Below are positions 9,462-18,933 of a stretch of 64,000 bases of DNA, piece by piece. Both the position numbers and the translations under genes were made by a program. Below the pieces are notes generated by a model that saw nothing but the letters and a program-made list of their open reading frames with translations, did no database searches and was not told where the DNA came from. Every line of letters begins with the position of its first letter. Positions within the stretch are counted from its first letter, which is position 1. Origin of the DNA: Maridesulfovibrio frigidus DSM 17176 (GTDB lineage Bacteria; Desulfobacterota; Desulfovibrionia; Desulfovibrionales; Desulfovibrionaceae); NCBI RefSeq assembly GCF_000711735.1, contig NZ_JONL01000004.1:124001-188000 (forward strand), given 5' to 3'.

Positions 9462-11212
9462 AATGAATCGAGTTTCCTCTGAGCTTCACTGTTTTTAGGA
9501 TCGAGCTTAAGAGCTCTTTTGTAACCCTTGGCAGCACTCTTAAAATATTTCATGGAAACAGCAATGTCTCCGTAATGTATCCATAAATCCGGCTGTTTAT
9601 CTCTTAGAGATACAGCTCTTTTAATCTGTACCCATGCTTCTTTATATCTTCCAAGGCGGTAAAGAACCCATGCAAGTGAATCCGTAATATATCCATTGTC
9701 CGGCTCAAGCTTGTTTGCTCTGGAGATTAATACCAGTGCGCGGTCAAGCTGTTCATTCCGGTCAGCAAGAATATATCCTACGAAGTTAAGAGCGTCCGCA
9801 TGATCCGGCTGCATAGAAACGATTCTTTCCATGTACGCAAGGGTTTGATCCAGATCTCCCTTCCCTTCAGCCATGATACCGAGCTGAAAAAGAATTTCCA
9901 ATGAATTAGGAATGTTCTGGTCTCCTCTCAAAAGAGCTTCTTCTGCTTTTTTGAGATCGCCCATTTCGTTGTGAATCATCCCTTCAGTCATGTAAAAATT
10001 AGGGTCTTCTGGAAATTCCTTTTGGCCCTCTTTTGCAATTGTAAGCGCTTCGTCATACTTTTTAAGAACAATCAATAGATGCGATTTAAATTGCAGACTA
10101 CGATCATAATGATCGCTGCCCGGCTGTACCTTGTTAAGGAAATTAAGAGCCTTCTGCGGATCTTCTTCTCCTTCATAAGCAATGGAAGCTTTGAAGAAGT
10201 AGTAGGAGTCGGGAATATCTTTTTTCTGTGCAAAAATATCAAGTATTGTTGATGCCTGTCCGTAAAACTTCCCATTCAAGAAAAGTTGTGCGGCTTCAAG
10301 AAGAAAAGGAGTGGATCTCGGTCCTTCAAGAACAAGAGACAGTCCTTTGTCAGGATTGTTAAGCTTTAGACTAAGTTCGATAAGGCGCAATCTGATATGG
10401 CTGGAAACTTCAGGAAATTCGAGCATTCTGGTGTAAATTTTTTCAGCTGCATCATAGTCTTTGCCCATTTCATACAAGTAAGCCAGTTCTCCCCATGCTT
10501 CAATGTAGTTGGGGTCAACTTTAACAGCTGTTTGAAGCGATCTTATTGCTTGCTTGGTCAGACCGAGGCCTGCGCTTGCTTTAGCGTACGAATAGAGAAT
10601 GTCTGGCGTACGCTTCTTAGCCGGAATTGTTTTCAGCGTATCGAGAGCCTTGGCAAATTTTTTCTGTTCAAGGTAAATGTGTCCAAGCTGGCTGGTAACA
10701 ATGATGTCGTCAGGATGTCTGTGAAGGTAGTCTAGCAGCACTCCTTCTGCGTCAGCATTTCTATTTTCAATGAGATAGGTGCTGGAAAGACTAAGGATTA
10801 GCTTTTGATCATCAGGATATTTCAGCAGCCCCTCTTTCAAAGCTTCGCGGGCTTGATCTACTTGCTGTGAAGCCCAGTAAAGCGAGGCTTTTTCAGAATA
10901 AAGTTGTGCGCTTGGCTCGGCTAGTAATATCCGGTCCAGAACGGTGATTGCTTCATGCTGGATGCGTGCGGCTTCAGTCACGCTTTCCAGCGATCTGTTG
11001 CTCAGGCGCATAAGCTGACTCAGCCTCGACAGATAATCTTGATAGACAAGATAGTCGTATGTCAACTGAGTTTCTGGGCTTAGTTGAATGGATTCATTTG
11101 CAGGGATGGGCACATTTTTATGTGCACAACCTTGTAATAGAATAACAAACAGCAGTGCGGCAACTGCAATAGGAGAAATAGTTTTGCGGGTCATGGATGC
11201 TTGCTTAATCAT
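9458..11212 (-). CDS. TPR-repeat lipoprotein
   Basis: The 584-residue product has a lipobox (LLQGC, cysteine near residue 29) followed by about fifteen tetratricopeptide-type repeats through to the C-terminus, such as LDYLHRHPDDIIVTSQLGHIY and ALNFVGYILADRN. TPR lipoproteins act as scaffolds for envelope complexes; no specific partner can be named from sequence. It overlaps the HD gene by four bases (ATGA) and the LolB-like gene by four bases, so HD-TPR-LolB form a tightly coupled operon behind rpoH. Confidence 0.85.
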   Translation of the reverse strand: MIKQASMTRKTISPIAVAALLFVILLQGCAHKNVPIPANESIQLSPETQLTYDYLVYQDYLSRLSQLMRLSNRSLESVTEAARIQHEAITVLDRILLAEPSAQLYSEKASLYWASQQVDQAREALKEGLLKYPDDQKLILSLSSTYLIENRNADAEGVLLDYLHRHPDDIIVTSQLGHIYLEQKKFAKALDTLKTIPAKKRTPDILYSYAKASAGLGLTKQAIRSLQTAVKVDPNYIEAWGELAYLYEMGKDYDAAEKIYTRMLEFPEVSSHIRLRLIELSLKLNNPDKGLSLVLEGPRSTPFLLEAAQLFLNGKFYGQASTILDIFAQKKDIPDSYYFFKASIAYEGEEDPQKALNFLNKVQPGSDHYDRSLQFKSHLLIVLKKYDEALTIAKEGQKEFPEDPNFYMTEGMIHNEMGDLKKAEEALLRGDQNIPNSLEILFQLGIMAEGKGDLDQTLAYMERIVSMQPDHADALNFVGYILADRNEQLDRALVLISRANKLEPDNGYITDSLAWVLYRLGRYKEAWVQIKRAVSLRDKQPDLWIHYGDIAVSMKYFKSAAKGYKRALKLDPKNSEAQRKLDSL

Positions 11213-11997
11213 ACAGTCGGCTTGTCTTTATTATAGGGGGAATATTCAGGAGAAGCGGCCATTTCAACTAGGCGCTTGTAAATGTCAGCTCCGATGGTCA
11301 TGCCTTGTTCTATCATTTCAGGACCGTATTTCTTACCGGTATCTGTCCGAAATGTTGATTCGATGGATTTTATCATATCAAGTCCATTTGGAAACTTTTC
11401 TATAATTTCATTTACAGACCAGTCTTCGTAATCACAAATTTCCCAGAGCGTTGTGGAAAAGTTGTCAGGACCCCAGCGGAATTTGTCGGCATCGTAGAGC
11501 GCGCCACTAAGAAGTTCCAGCTCAGGATCATCGACGATAGGAGTAAGCGGTTTGAACGCCTCATGTCTGGCAATCGACTTGGCAATAAGATCTTTATTGC
11601 GTTCTGAAAGTGGATACTTGTTCAGAATTACGCGTGAAGTTTCTGCTCCGCGTATAGCGTGATCGTCATCAAGTCTGCAACTGTCATGGAGCAGCCCGCA
11701 GAATTGCGCGAGCAGAACAAGCTCTCTGACCGTTTCAGGAGGAAGATGATCGCCGTCTTTCAGAACGATTGCACCGGCTTCTATTGACACTTTTTTGGAG
11801 TGGTAAATGCCGTGAGCATATTCATCATAAAGAAAGGGCAGCACATCTTCCTGCAATCTAATGACAAGGGGATGATCGAAAAACATGCCATGCGAAAATT
11901 CAAGCTGCGTCTCAGCATCCCTGTAAAATTGGGGAGTGGGCTGAGATCTAGCTAATTTTCCTGCTTCTATTTTCAGTTCAGTCAGCAATTTATTCAT
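11209..11997 (-). CDS. HD-domain protein
   Basis: The 262-residue cytosolic protein carries an HD metal-dependent phosphohydrolase pattern: a first histidine in YAHGIYHSKKV, the HD pair in LLHDSCRLDDDHAIRGAE and a later RHEAF. HD proteins hydrolyse nucleotides or phosphoesters; the substrate here is unknown. The end of the rpoH frame overlaps its start by eight bases, so it is co-translated with the sigma factor and may be part of the same stress response. Confidence 0.8.
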   Translation of the reverse strand: MNKLLTELKIEAGKLARSQPTPQFYRDAETQLEFSHGMFFDHPLVIRLQEDVLPFLYDEYAHGIYHSKKVSIEAGAIVLKDGDHLPPETVRELVLLAQFCGLLHDSCRLDDDHAIRGAETSRVILNKYPLSERNKDLIAKSIARHEAFKPLTPIVDDPELELLSGALYDADKFRWGPDNFSTTLWEICDYEDWSVNEIIEKFPNGLDMIKSIESTFRTDTGKKYGPEMIEQGMTIGADIYKRLVEMAASPEYSPYNKDKPTV

Positions 11998-12958
11998 TGT
12001 CAGGTATCCAATCTTCAGAAAAATCTTTTACAGTTTCGGCCAGATGTTCCTTGAGCTTTGATAACAGCCGGGCTTCAATCTGGCGGACTCTTTCTCTAGT
12101 AACCCCGAATTCTTCACCAATTTCTCTAAGAGTTCTTGGTGAGTCAGAGAGCAACCTGTCATCTAAAATAACTTGTTCCTTCTCATTCAACTTCGGAGCA
12201 ACAGCTCTAAGCTGATCAAGAAGTAATGTAGAAATCTCTTTATTGGCAAGAGTTTCTTCAATACCCGGACCTAGATCGGGTAAAAAGTCCATGCGTGTGG
12301 CTTCTGATTCTTCTCCGAATTTAAGATTCAGAGAAAGGTCATTTTTTGCGAGCCTTTGGTCCATTTCCGAAATCTCTTCAACACTGACATTGAGATTTTT
12401 GGAAAGCACGGACGGCGTCGGATCAAAGCCTAAAGTCTGCAGTCTTTGACGCTCTTTGTTCAGATTATAAAAAAGTTTGCGCTGGGTTTGCGTGGTTCCT
12501 ATTTTAACCATGCGCCAGTTATCCATTATATATTTCAGGATATAAGCCTTAACCCAGAATGCTGCATAGTAAGAAAATTTGATGCCTTTATCAGGATCAA
12601 ATTTGTTTACAGCTTTCATAAGGCCGACATTTCCTTCCTGAATAAGGTCCAGAACATTTTGCATCCAGCGACGCTGGAAATCCATTGCTATTTTTACCAC
12701 CAGACGCAGGTGAGATGAGACAAGACGGAATGCCGCCTCCTGATCTCCGTTTTCCTGCACTCTTTTGGCTAATCGAAATTCTTCATCAGGCTCAAGCAAA
12801 GGAAATCGGCTAATCTCTTGAAGGTAGAGATGCAGAGGATCTTTAGTGGCTACTTCGCCTTTTGGTCTCGGAGTAGGAAGAAAATCTGGCTTTGGAGTCA
12901 GCTTATCTTCTGTAATATCCGCTACTTCTGGAATAATCGGTTCTTTTTTTGATTTCAT
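11990..12958 (-). CDS. rpoH: RpoH-type sigma-70 family RNA polymerase sigma factor
   Basis: The 322-residue protein has region 1.2 (DPLHLYLQEISRFPLL), region 2 with the core-binding and -10 recognition helix (LDLIQEGNVGLMKAVNKFDP through WVKAYILKYIMDNWRMV), an RpoH-box-like segment (TQRKLFYNL) and a region 4 helix-turn-helix (LREIGEEFGVTRERVRQIEAR). The RpoH-box-like motif and the length favour the heat-shock sigma factor over RpoD. It is the first gene of a leftward operon with HD, TPR and LolB-like genes, which is consistent with envelope or heat stress control. It is divergent from metH. Confidence 0.88.
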   Translation of the reverse strand: MKSKKEPIIPEVADITEDKLTPKPDFLPTPRPKGEVATKDPLHLYLQEISRFPLLEPDEEFRLAKRVQENGDQEAAFRLVSSHLRLVVKIAMDFQRRWMQNVLDLIQEGNVGLMKAVNKFDPDKGIKFSYYAAFWVKAYILKYIMDNWRMVKIGTTQTQRKLFYNLNKERQRLQTLGFDPTPSVLSKNLNVSVEEISEMDQRLAKNDLSLNLKFGEESEATRMDFLPDLGPGIEETLANKEISTLLLDQLRAVAPKLNEKEQVILDDRLLSDSPRTLREIGEEFGVTRERVRQIEARLLSKLKEHLAETVKDFSEDWIPDNE

Positions 12959-13139
12959 TGTCCGGGTAGTTTTCCTATGCGCCTGACATTATTAAAGCTT
13001 TCGTATCCAATGTAGATCATACTAGTAACTTATAAGGATATAGTTTTTATTTGTCCTTTTCAATGTTTTTAAGTAGAAGCTATTTGAAACAATTATGACC
13101 TTTCTTTTTGGGGTTTATTCATAACTTTTGGAGTATTTT

Positions 13140-15554
13140 ATGCCGGATTTTCGCAAAGCACTCAGTGATGACAAGGTTTACTTTTTTGATGGTGGATATG
13201 GAACTCTCTTACAGGGACGAGGTCTTCCTGCTGGAATGTCACCTGAAATCTTCGGCCTTCAGAGTCCTGATGTCATTAAATCCGTTCATAAAGACTACGT
13301 TGCTGCCGGAGCAAATGTTCTTACCACAAATACTTTTGGGGGCAGCAGACCTAAACTCGGAGCAGACGTCGATGTTATAGGTCTTAACAGAGAAATGGCA
13401 CTAATAGCCAGATCTGTTGCTGGGGATAATGTTTTTGTCGGTGGTAGCGTTGGCCCAACCGGGTATTTTGTACAGCCTCTCGGTGAAATGACCTTCAAAG
13501 AGATGGTCGAAATATATAAAGAGCAGATTCAAGGGCTTGTTGAAGGTGGAATCGACCTGATTTTGGGCGAAACTCACTTTGACCTTGCCGAAGCGCGCGC
13601 TGTCGTTATTGCCGCTCGCGAAGTGTGTGATCTACCTGTCGCACTTTCTATGACTTTCGAATCACCTGCAGCTTGTTTGACAGGAACTTCACCACAGACC
13701 TTTATTGATACCATGCAGAACATGGGTGTCGAGCTCATGGGAACCAACTGTAGTGCCGGTCCTGAGCAGATGTATGATGTTCTGAAATCCATGCAGACCA
13801 GGCTCACCAGCCCTTTGCTGGCAGAAGCGAATGCCGGACTTCCTGAGCTTGATGAGAATCGCAATACTGTTTTTAGACTTCAGCCTGAGCCTTTTGCTAA
13901 GCAGTCCGCTCGTTTCGTTGAAGTTGGTGCGAAGTTCATCGGTGGTTGTTGCGGTACAACTCCTGATCATATTAAGGCACTTAGAAATGCTGTCGGTAAT
14001 GCCACATGGATGCGTCCTGTCCCGCAGGAAGATTGCCAGATGGTGCTTACTTCACGCGCACAGACCGTTAAAATCGGTTTTGAGCAGCGCGGAGTAATCA
14101 TTGGTGAGCGCATCAATCCTACAGGTAAAAAAGTTCTAAGCGCAGAACTTCAGAACGGTCAGTTCACCGAAGCTATGAAGTTTGCCGCTGAGCAGCTTTT
14201 AGCCGGAGCACCTGTTCTTGATGTGAATGTCGGCGCACCGATGGTTGATGAAGTTAAAATTTTGCCTGCTCTCGCTAAAGAGATCATGGCGCAGCACCCA
14301 GCACCACTTAGTATCGATTCTACCAATCCTGACGCTGTTGAAGCCGCATTATGGACATATGCAGGATCTCCACTGGTCAACTCCATCAGCGGTGAAGCCG
14401 GACGTATGGAACGGCTCGGACCTTTGTGTAAAAAATTCGGTGCACCATTTATTCTACTGCCAATTATCGGAACCAAGCTTCCGTTCACTTGTGCTGAAAG
14501 AATTGAAGTTGTTTCCAAGCTTCTCAAGCAAGCTGATTCTTACGGAATTCCACGCAGACTGATTATGGTTGATGCGCTCGCGCTGACTGTTTCATCCAAG
14601 CCGGAAGCCGCAAGACATTGCTTAGATTTCATCCGTCACTGTAAAGAAGAGTGGAACCTGCCGACAGTACTCGGCCTTTCCAACGTATCTTTCGGACTAC
14701 CGGCTCGTGAGCTATTAAATTCAAGCTTCCTAACCTTATGTCAGGGGCAGGGTCTTAGCGCATTTATTGCTAACCCGAATTCCTCCAGACTTAGAGAGAG
14801 CTTGTATTCCGCAGAAGTTCTGCTCGCCAGAGATCCACAGGCTGAGCAGTTCATTGCTCAGTATTCCGGCTGGACTCCGGCTGGTGAGGGCGGTCAGGCT
14901 ACTGGCCAAAATTCTGGTCCTAAAAAAGTTGGAGCCGATAATCTCTTCGACGCAGTAGTTACGGGCGATCGAGGTGGAATTCTTGATCTCGTGAATAGAG
15001 AACTTGATGCCGGGCGCGATCCTTTCGTTCTTGTAAACGATGAGCTTATCCCTGCGATCATGGAAGTTGGCGAAAAGTACGAGCGCAAGGAATATTTCCT
15101 TCCACAGCTTTTGCAGTCCGCTGAAACTCTCCAGAAAGCTTTTGAAAAACTCAAGCCGCTTCTTGAGGCCGCAGGCGGCCAGAAGGTGCAGGACGTAGTA
15201 GTCATGGCAACTGTTGAAGGCGATATTCATGATATCGGTAAAAATATTGTTTGCCTCATGCTCCGCAATCACGGTTTTGATGTTGTTGATCTGGGTAAGG
15301 ATGTTACGGCAGAGAAGATTGTTGATGCAGCTCAGGAAAAAGGCGCTAAAATAATCGGCCTTTCTGCTTTGATGACAACAACAATGGTCAGAATGGAAGA
15401 TACCATCAAGCTTCTTAAAGAACGCGAACTAGATATTAAGGTTATGATTGGTGGAGCAGTGATTACCGGCGGATTCTGCGATTCTATCGGAGCTGACGGC
15501 TGGTCTACTGACGCAGTTGCTGCCGTTAAATTAGCTAAAAGGTTGGTTCAGTAA
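13140..15554 (+). CDS. metH: cobalamin-dependent methionine synthase, short form without reactivation domain
   Basis: The 804-residue protein has three of the four MetH modules. The homocysteine-binding domain has zinc ligands Cys204, Cys270 and Cys271. The pterin/methyltetrahydrofolate domain spans about residues 315-570 (GERINPTGKKVL). The cobalamin cap and B12 domain span about 605-804, with the ligand motif DIHDIGK and cobalt ligand His697. The C-terminal AdoMet-dependent activation domain of the 1200-residue E. coli type is absent, so reactivation must come from a separate protein. I prefer ATG 13140 over an upstream TTG because GGAG lies just before it. No cobalamin or SAM riboswitch was recognised in the 180 bases upstream. 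Confidence 0.93.
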   Translation: MPDFRKALSDDKVYFFDGGYGTLLQGRGLPAGMSPEIFGLQSPDVIKSVHKDYVAAGANVLTTNTFGGSRPKLGADVDVIGLNREMALIARSVAGDNVFVGGSVGPTGYFVQPLGEMTFKEMVEIYKEQIQGLVEGGIDLILGETHFDLAEARAVVIAAREVCDLPVALSMTFESPAACLTGTSPQTFIDTMQNMGVELMGTNCSAGPEQMYDVLKSMQTRLTSPLLAEANAGLPELDENRNTVFRLQPEPFAKQSARFVEVGAKFIGGCCGTTPDHIKALRNAVGNATWMRPVPQEDCQMVLTSRAQTVKIGFEQRGVIIGERINPTGKKVLSAELQNGQFTEAMKFAAEQLLAGAPVLDVNVGAPMVDEVKILPALAKEIMAQHPAPLSIDSTNPDAVEAALWTYAGSPLVNSISGEAGRMERLGPLCKKFGAPFILLPIIGTKLPFTCAERIEVVSKLLKQADSYGIPRRLIMVDALALTVSSKPEAARHCLDFIRHCKEEWNLPTVLGLSNVSFGLPARELLNSSFLTLCQGQGLSAFIANPNSSRLRESLYSAEVLLARDPQAEQFIAQYSGWTPAGEGGQATGQNSGPKKVGADNLFDAVVTGDRGGILDLVNRELDAGRDPFVLVNDELIPAIMEVGEKYERKEYFLPQLLQSAETLQKAFEKLKPLLEAAGGQKVQDVVVMATVEGDIHDIGKNIVCLMLRNHGFDVVDLGKDVTAEKIVDAAQEKGAKIIGLSALMTTTMVRMEDTIKLLKERELDIKVMIGGAVITGGFCDSIGADGWSTDAVAAVKLAKRLVQ

Positions 15555-15573
15555 TTTAATAATTGAAATATAT

Positions 15574-15607
15574 AACCGCCGCATGGAATCTATTCATTGC
15601 GGCGGTT
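15574..15607 (+). terminator. terminator after metH
   Basis: Ten-base arms AACCGCCGCA and TGCGGCGGTT are followed by a T-rich run. It ends the metH transcript. Confidence 0.85.
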
Positions 15608-15741
15608 TTATTTTATTCGATAAAAACAGATCTGTTTTTACGTATTTTTTGACTAGCATGATCTTTTTGAGTTCTTTGCGGGAATCTGCTACTGCTGACG
15701 TAGGTTAATTGTGACGCAACAATTTTATACTGGAGATAAGT

Positions 15742-16227
15742 ATGAGATTATCAAATAAAGCTTTTATTTTGCTGGCAATGCTTGTGATGCTTGCTGTCGG
15801 ATGTAACAAAGCGGAAACTTCCACTGATGTTGAAACCGTGAATGCTAAAGCTATCCAAGATGTGATTGCTAAAGCAAAGGGTAAGGTTGTAGTTTTAAAT
15901 TTCTGGGCAACATGGTGCCCGCCTTGCCGCGCTGAGATTCCTGAATTGATCGAAATTCGTAAAAAATTCAGTGATAGTGATCTACTGCTGATAGGTGTTT
16001 CAGTTGATCCAGGCGTTGATGCTGTTACGGAATTCATGAGCAAAGACGTAGAGTTTAACTACCCTATTTATTTTGCAGGTAGTGACGTCGCAAGCTTTTT
16101 TTCAATTGAATCTATTCCCAGGACGCTTGTATTTAACGCCGAGGGAAAGAAAGTTTTTGACAAGTCTGGCAGCTTTCCCGGTGCAATGTTTGAAAATTTC
16201 ATAAAAAAATTGCTTCAAGACAAGTAG
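15742..16227 (+). CDS. TlpA/ResA-like thioredoxin-fold lipoprotein
   Basis: The 161-residue product has a lipoprotein signal (LAVGC, cysteine near residue 21) and a thioredoxin fold with the redox motif WCPPC inside VLNFWATWCPPCRAEIPEL. The cis-proline loop (SIPRTLVF) is present. WCPPC thioredoxin-like lipoproteins keep cysteines reduced in the periplasm, often for cytochrome c maturation. It starts a rightward group with the GNAT gene six bases downstream and hpt after that. Confidence 0.88.
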   Translation: MRLSNKAFILLAMLVMLAVGCNKAETSTDVETVNAKAIQDVIAKAKGKVVVLNFWATWCPPCRAEIPELIEIRKKFSDSDLLLIGVSVDPGVDAVTEFMSKDVEFNYPIYFAGSDVASFFSIESIPRTLVFNAEGKKVFDKSGSFPGAMFENFIKKLLQDK

Positions 16228-16233
16228 ATACAA

Positions 16234-16692
16234 ATGCCGTTTATTAGAAAAGCAATGATGAAGGATGCTAAAGATATCCATTCGATCATCAAAGAGAGTA
16301 CAAAGGATGCGATGGTTCTGCCTCGCCCTTTGTCTTCTGTTTATAGTCATCTTCGAGATTTTTTTGTTGCAGAAGCGGATGATGGTAGCGTCGTTGGTTG
16401 CTGTGCTTTAAGCATAACTTGGGATTGTCTTGCAGAAGTTAGGTCTTTGGTCGTTATTCCTGGGCAGCGCGGAACTAATCTGGGGGGCCAGATGGTTGAA
16501 GCGTGTGTTGCAGAGGCTCGTAAGCTGGGTGTTTGCGAGGTGTTTGTTCTTACAAATATTGAGGACTTTTTCTCAAAGCAGGGTTTTGTTGCGACAGATA
16601 AAAACATTCTTCCCCAGAAGGTCTGGGCTGATTGTATCAACTGTCCTCTTTTCCCCGACTGTGATGAAATTCCGATGGTTATGAAACTATAA
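16234..16692 (+). CDS. GNAT N-acetyltransferase, possibly ArgA-like
   Basis: The 152-residue protein shows the GNAT acetyl-CoA pattern (AEVRSLVVIPGQRGTNLGGQMVEACVAEA) and ends in a cysteine-rich tail (KVWADCINCPLFPDCDE). That architecture is typical of the short N-acetylglutamate synthases found in several deltaproteobacteria and actinobacteria, which start arginine synthesis. The substrate is inferred by family resemblance; a different small-molecule acceptor is possible. Confidence 0.72.
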   Translation: MPFIRKAMMKDAKDIHSIIKESTKDAMVLPRPLSSVYSHLRDFFVAEADDGSVVGCCALSITWDCLAEVRSLVVIPGQRGTNLGGQMVEACVAEARKLGVCEVFVLTNIEDFFSKQGFVATDKNILPQKVWADCINCPLFPDCDEIPMVMKL

Positions 16693-16719
16693 TATACTAA
16701 ATTAACAAGGTAATTTTAA

Positions 16720-17244
16720 ATGAGCCATAGCCTGAAAGAAGTCTTTTCTTCAAAAGAAATTGAAGCTAGAATTAAAGAGATTGTTAAAGATATTTCCAAA
16801 ACGTATGGAGATCAGCCTTTAGTATGCGTGTGTGTGTTAAAGGGAGCGTATCTTTTCTTTGCCGATCTGACACGGAACCTTGAAGTTGAGGCGGAAATAG
16901 ATTTTGTCCGTCTTTCCAGCTACGGGTCAGGTACCAGCACAACAGGGAAAATGGTTTTTTCTAAGGATCTTGAGGGTTCTATAGATAATAAGCATGTTCT
17001 TATCGTTGAGGATATTGTAGATACTGGTAACTCAATTGATTTCCTTAAGAATGTTTTTTCCATGCGTGGCGCACTCAGCATTAAAACCTGTGCGCTAATT
17101 GATAAGCAAGAGCGTAGAGAAATCGATTTAGATGTTGATTTCCCCGGTTTTGTTGTTGAGAGTGGCTTTCTTGTAGGATACGGAATGGACTACGCTGAAA
17201 AATACAGGTATCTAAATGCTGTGTATGAATTAGAGAATGTCTAA
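16720..17244 (+). CDS. hpt: hypoxanthine phosphoribosyltransferase
   Basis: The 174-residue protein has the type I PRPP-binding motif (VLIVEDIVDTGNSIDFL) and the flexible loop region (LSSYGSGTSTTGKM), in the order typical of Hpt. It salvages hypoxanthine and guanine to IMP and GMP in the cytosol. It lies 27 bases after the GNAT gene on the same strand and is probably co-transcribed with it. Confidence 0.92.
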   Translation: MSHSLKEVFSSKEIEARIKEIVKDISKTYGDQPLVCVCVLKGAYLFFADLTRNLEVEAEIDFVRLSSYGSGTSTTGKMVFSKDLEGSIDNKHVLIVEDIVDTGNSIDFLKNVFSMRGALSIKTCALIDKQERREIDLDVDFPGFVVESGFLVGYGMDYAEKYRYLNAVYELENV

Positions 17245-17320
17245 TTGCGTTGTTTTGTTTATATGATTTTTCAATGATTTGCATTGATTTAAACCTCTTG
17301 AAGAGCAGGTAGAGCGGTCC

Positions 17321-18802
17321 ATGATTATTACGTGTTCCAACTGTGAGACCAAGTTCAATTTACCGGACAGTAAAATTCCCGCAGGTGGAGCTAAAGTTAA
17401 ATGCTCCAAATGTGCGAATGTTTTTAAGGTAAACCCTCCTGCTCTTGAGCCGGAAGACGAAGTTGCGTCTATGCTCGAAGAAGAGACCCAGCCGGAGCCT
17501 AAACCAGCTCCGAAGCCTAAACCAAAGCCAAAACCTGAGCCGGAACCTGAGCCAGAACCTGAGCCGGAACCTGAGCCAGAACCTGAACCTGAACCTGAGC
17601 CAGAACCTGAGCCAGAGCCGGAAGAAGATCCTCTCGGTGATCTTGCTGATGATGAAGATCTGTTTGGCGAAGAGCCAGCCGCAGAAACTGAAGCTGATCT
17701 TGATGAAGATCTTTTCGGTGACTTAGGTGATGATGTTGCAGATGCTGGTTCAGATGATTTGGAAGATGACCTCTTCGGCTCGGATAATACCGACGATGAT
17801 GCTGATTTGGGTGCTGATTTATTTGATGATGATGAACCGGCAGCACCTGCGGCAGCCAGTGCCGATGCTGACGATGCTTTCGATATAGATGATGAGCTTT
17901 TCGGCAGTGATGATGATGAAGTTGCTGATATTCCTGATGATATTACAAGTGATTCTGCCACTGAAGATCCTGCTGAGGAATCTCCAGCCGAAGACGAAGA
18001 CCTCTTTGATGAAGATGAACTTTTCGGTAATGACGATGATTCTGAACCTTTTTCCGAGGATGAACTTTTCGGAGATGATGAGGGCGTTGAAGACGAAGTG
18101 GCGGATAATTTTCAGGCAGAAGAAGATTTCGTTGAAGAAGACGATGATGACGATGATGACTCAGACTTTCCTTTAGATGATGGTGAAATGGGCGATTTTG
18201 ATCTTGATGATGGAGTCACCTTATCCGCTGCTGCTAAGAAAAAAAGCGGCAAGAAAAAAGGAAAAGGGATGATCATTATATTGGTCGTCGTACTCCTTTT
18301 TGCCAGTGGCGCAGGAGCGGCCTGGTATCTGAAGCTCTGGGAAAAGATTCCTTTCATTTCTTCAACTGATAGTGGTGAAATGGATGCTTCTGAACCTGCA
18401 GCCAAGCGGTTCAGCAAATTCTCATTCAAGGATTTGCGTCAGTTCTATGTGAACAATGACAAAGCGGGACAGCTTTTCATCATTGAAGGAAAAGTTGTTA
18501 ATAATTTCGATACCGCTAAAGAGCTAATTCAAGTGGAAGCTCAGCTATTTGATGATAAAGGCCAAGTGCTCGATTCTCAGAAGCTGCTTTGCGGAAATAC
18601 TCTCTCGCTGTTCCAGCTTGAGGTTCAAAGCAAAGAGGAGATTGACGCAGGGCTGACCTCCAAAGTCGGAGTCATATCTAATAATACTTTGCTTAAGCCG
18701 GGTATGGATACTCCGTTCATGGTGGTTTTCTTCAAGCCGTCACCAGCTGTTAAAGAATACGTAATTAATGTGGTGGATGCTAAGAATCCGCCGAAGAAAT
18801 AA
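17321..18802 (+). CDS. MJ0042 zinc-ribbon and DUF3426 membrane protein with acidic repeats
   Basis: The N-terminal 40 residues form an MJ0042-type zinc ribbon (TCSNCETKFNL, then KCSKCANVF). A Pro-Glu/Pro-Lys repeat block follows (about residues 66-100), then a very acidic region with at least six D/E-LFG units (DLFGEE, DLFGDL, DLFGSD, ELFGSD, ELFGND, ELFGDD). A single membrane helix lies near residues 315-335, and a DUF3426-like domain makes up the C-terminal 150 residues. The zinc ribbon should face the cytoplasm and DUF3426 the periplasm. The function is unknown; in this order of bacteria the combination is recurrent. Confidence 0.8.
   Translation: MIITCSNCETKFNLPDSKIPAGGAKVKCSKCANVFKVNPPALEPEDEVASMLEEETQPEPKPAPKPKPKPKPEPEPEPEPEPEPEPEPEPEPEPEPEPEPEEDPLGDLADDEDLFGEEPAAETEADLDEDLFGDLGDDVADAGSDDLEDDLFGSDNTDDDADLGADLFDDDEPAAPAAASADADDAFDIDDELFGSDDDEVADIPDDITSDSATEDPAEESPAEDEDLFDEDELFGNDDDSEPFSEDELFGDDEGVEDEVADNFQAEEDFVEEDDDDDDDSDFPLDDGEMGDFDLDDGVTLSAAAKKKSGKKKGKGMIIILVVVLLFASGAGAAWYLKLWEKIPFISSTDSGEMDASEPAAKRFSKFSFKDLRQFYVNNDKAGQLFIIEGKVVNNFDTAKELIQVEAQLFDDKGQVLDSQKLLCGNTLSLFQLEVQSKEEIDAGLTSKVGVISNNTLLKPGMDTPFMVVFFKPSPAVKEYVINVVDAKNPPKK
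17515..17622 (+). repeat. hexameric coding repeat (Pro-Glu)
   Basis: Near-perfect repeats of a unit close to GAGCCGGAACCT encode alternating Pro-Glu pairs. The antisense strand consequently shows a long Gly-Ser type open frame that is not a gene. Copy number is likely to vary between strains by slippage. Confidence 0.85.
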
Positions 18803-18878
18803 AGAATTATCAGAGGTAAGCTTTTTTATAAACTGAAAGGTCTTACCTTACGATCTGAATTAATAGATTTAAATATGA

Positions 18879-18903
18879 AAAGCCGGACGTATTGTCCGGC
18901 TTT
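18879..18903 (+). terminator. terminator after the DUF3426 gene
   Basis: Arms AAAGCCGGAC and GTCCGGCTTT enclose a five-base loop and are followed by T residues. It lies just upstream of radA. Confidence 0.85.
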
Positions 18904-18933
18904 TTGTTTATGTTTTACTACTGCGGAGAGATG

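Noticed and set aside
12959-13139. Cobalamin or SAM riboswitch upstream of metH
   Set aside because: No conserved B12-box or SAM-type core was seen in this short AT-rich gap.
17515-17622. Possible CRISPR or minisatellite array
   Set aside because: The six-base units have no spacers, stay in frame and encode Pro-Glu.
17230-17961. Leftward open frame rich in Gly-Ser repeats
   Set aside because: It is the antisense shadow of the Pro-Glu repeat and acidic region of the DUF3426 gene, which has a zinc ribbon, membrane helix and known domain.
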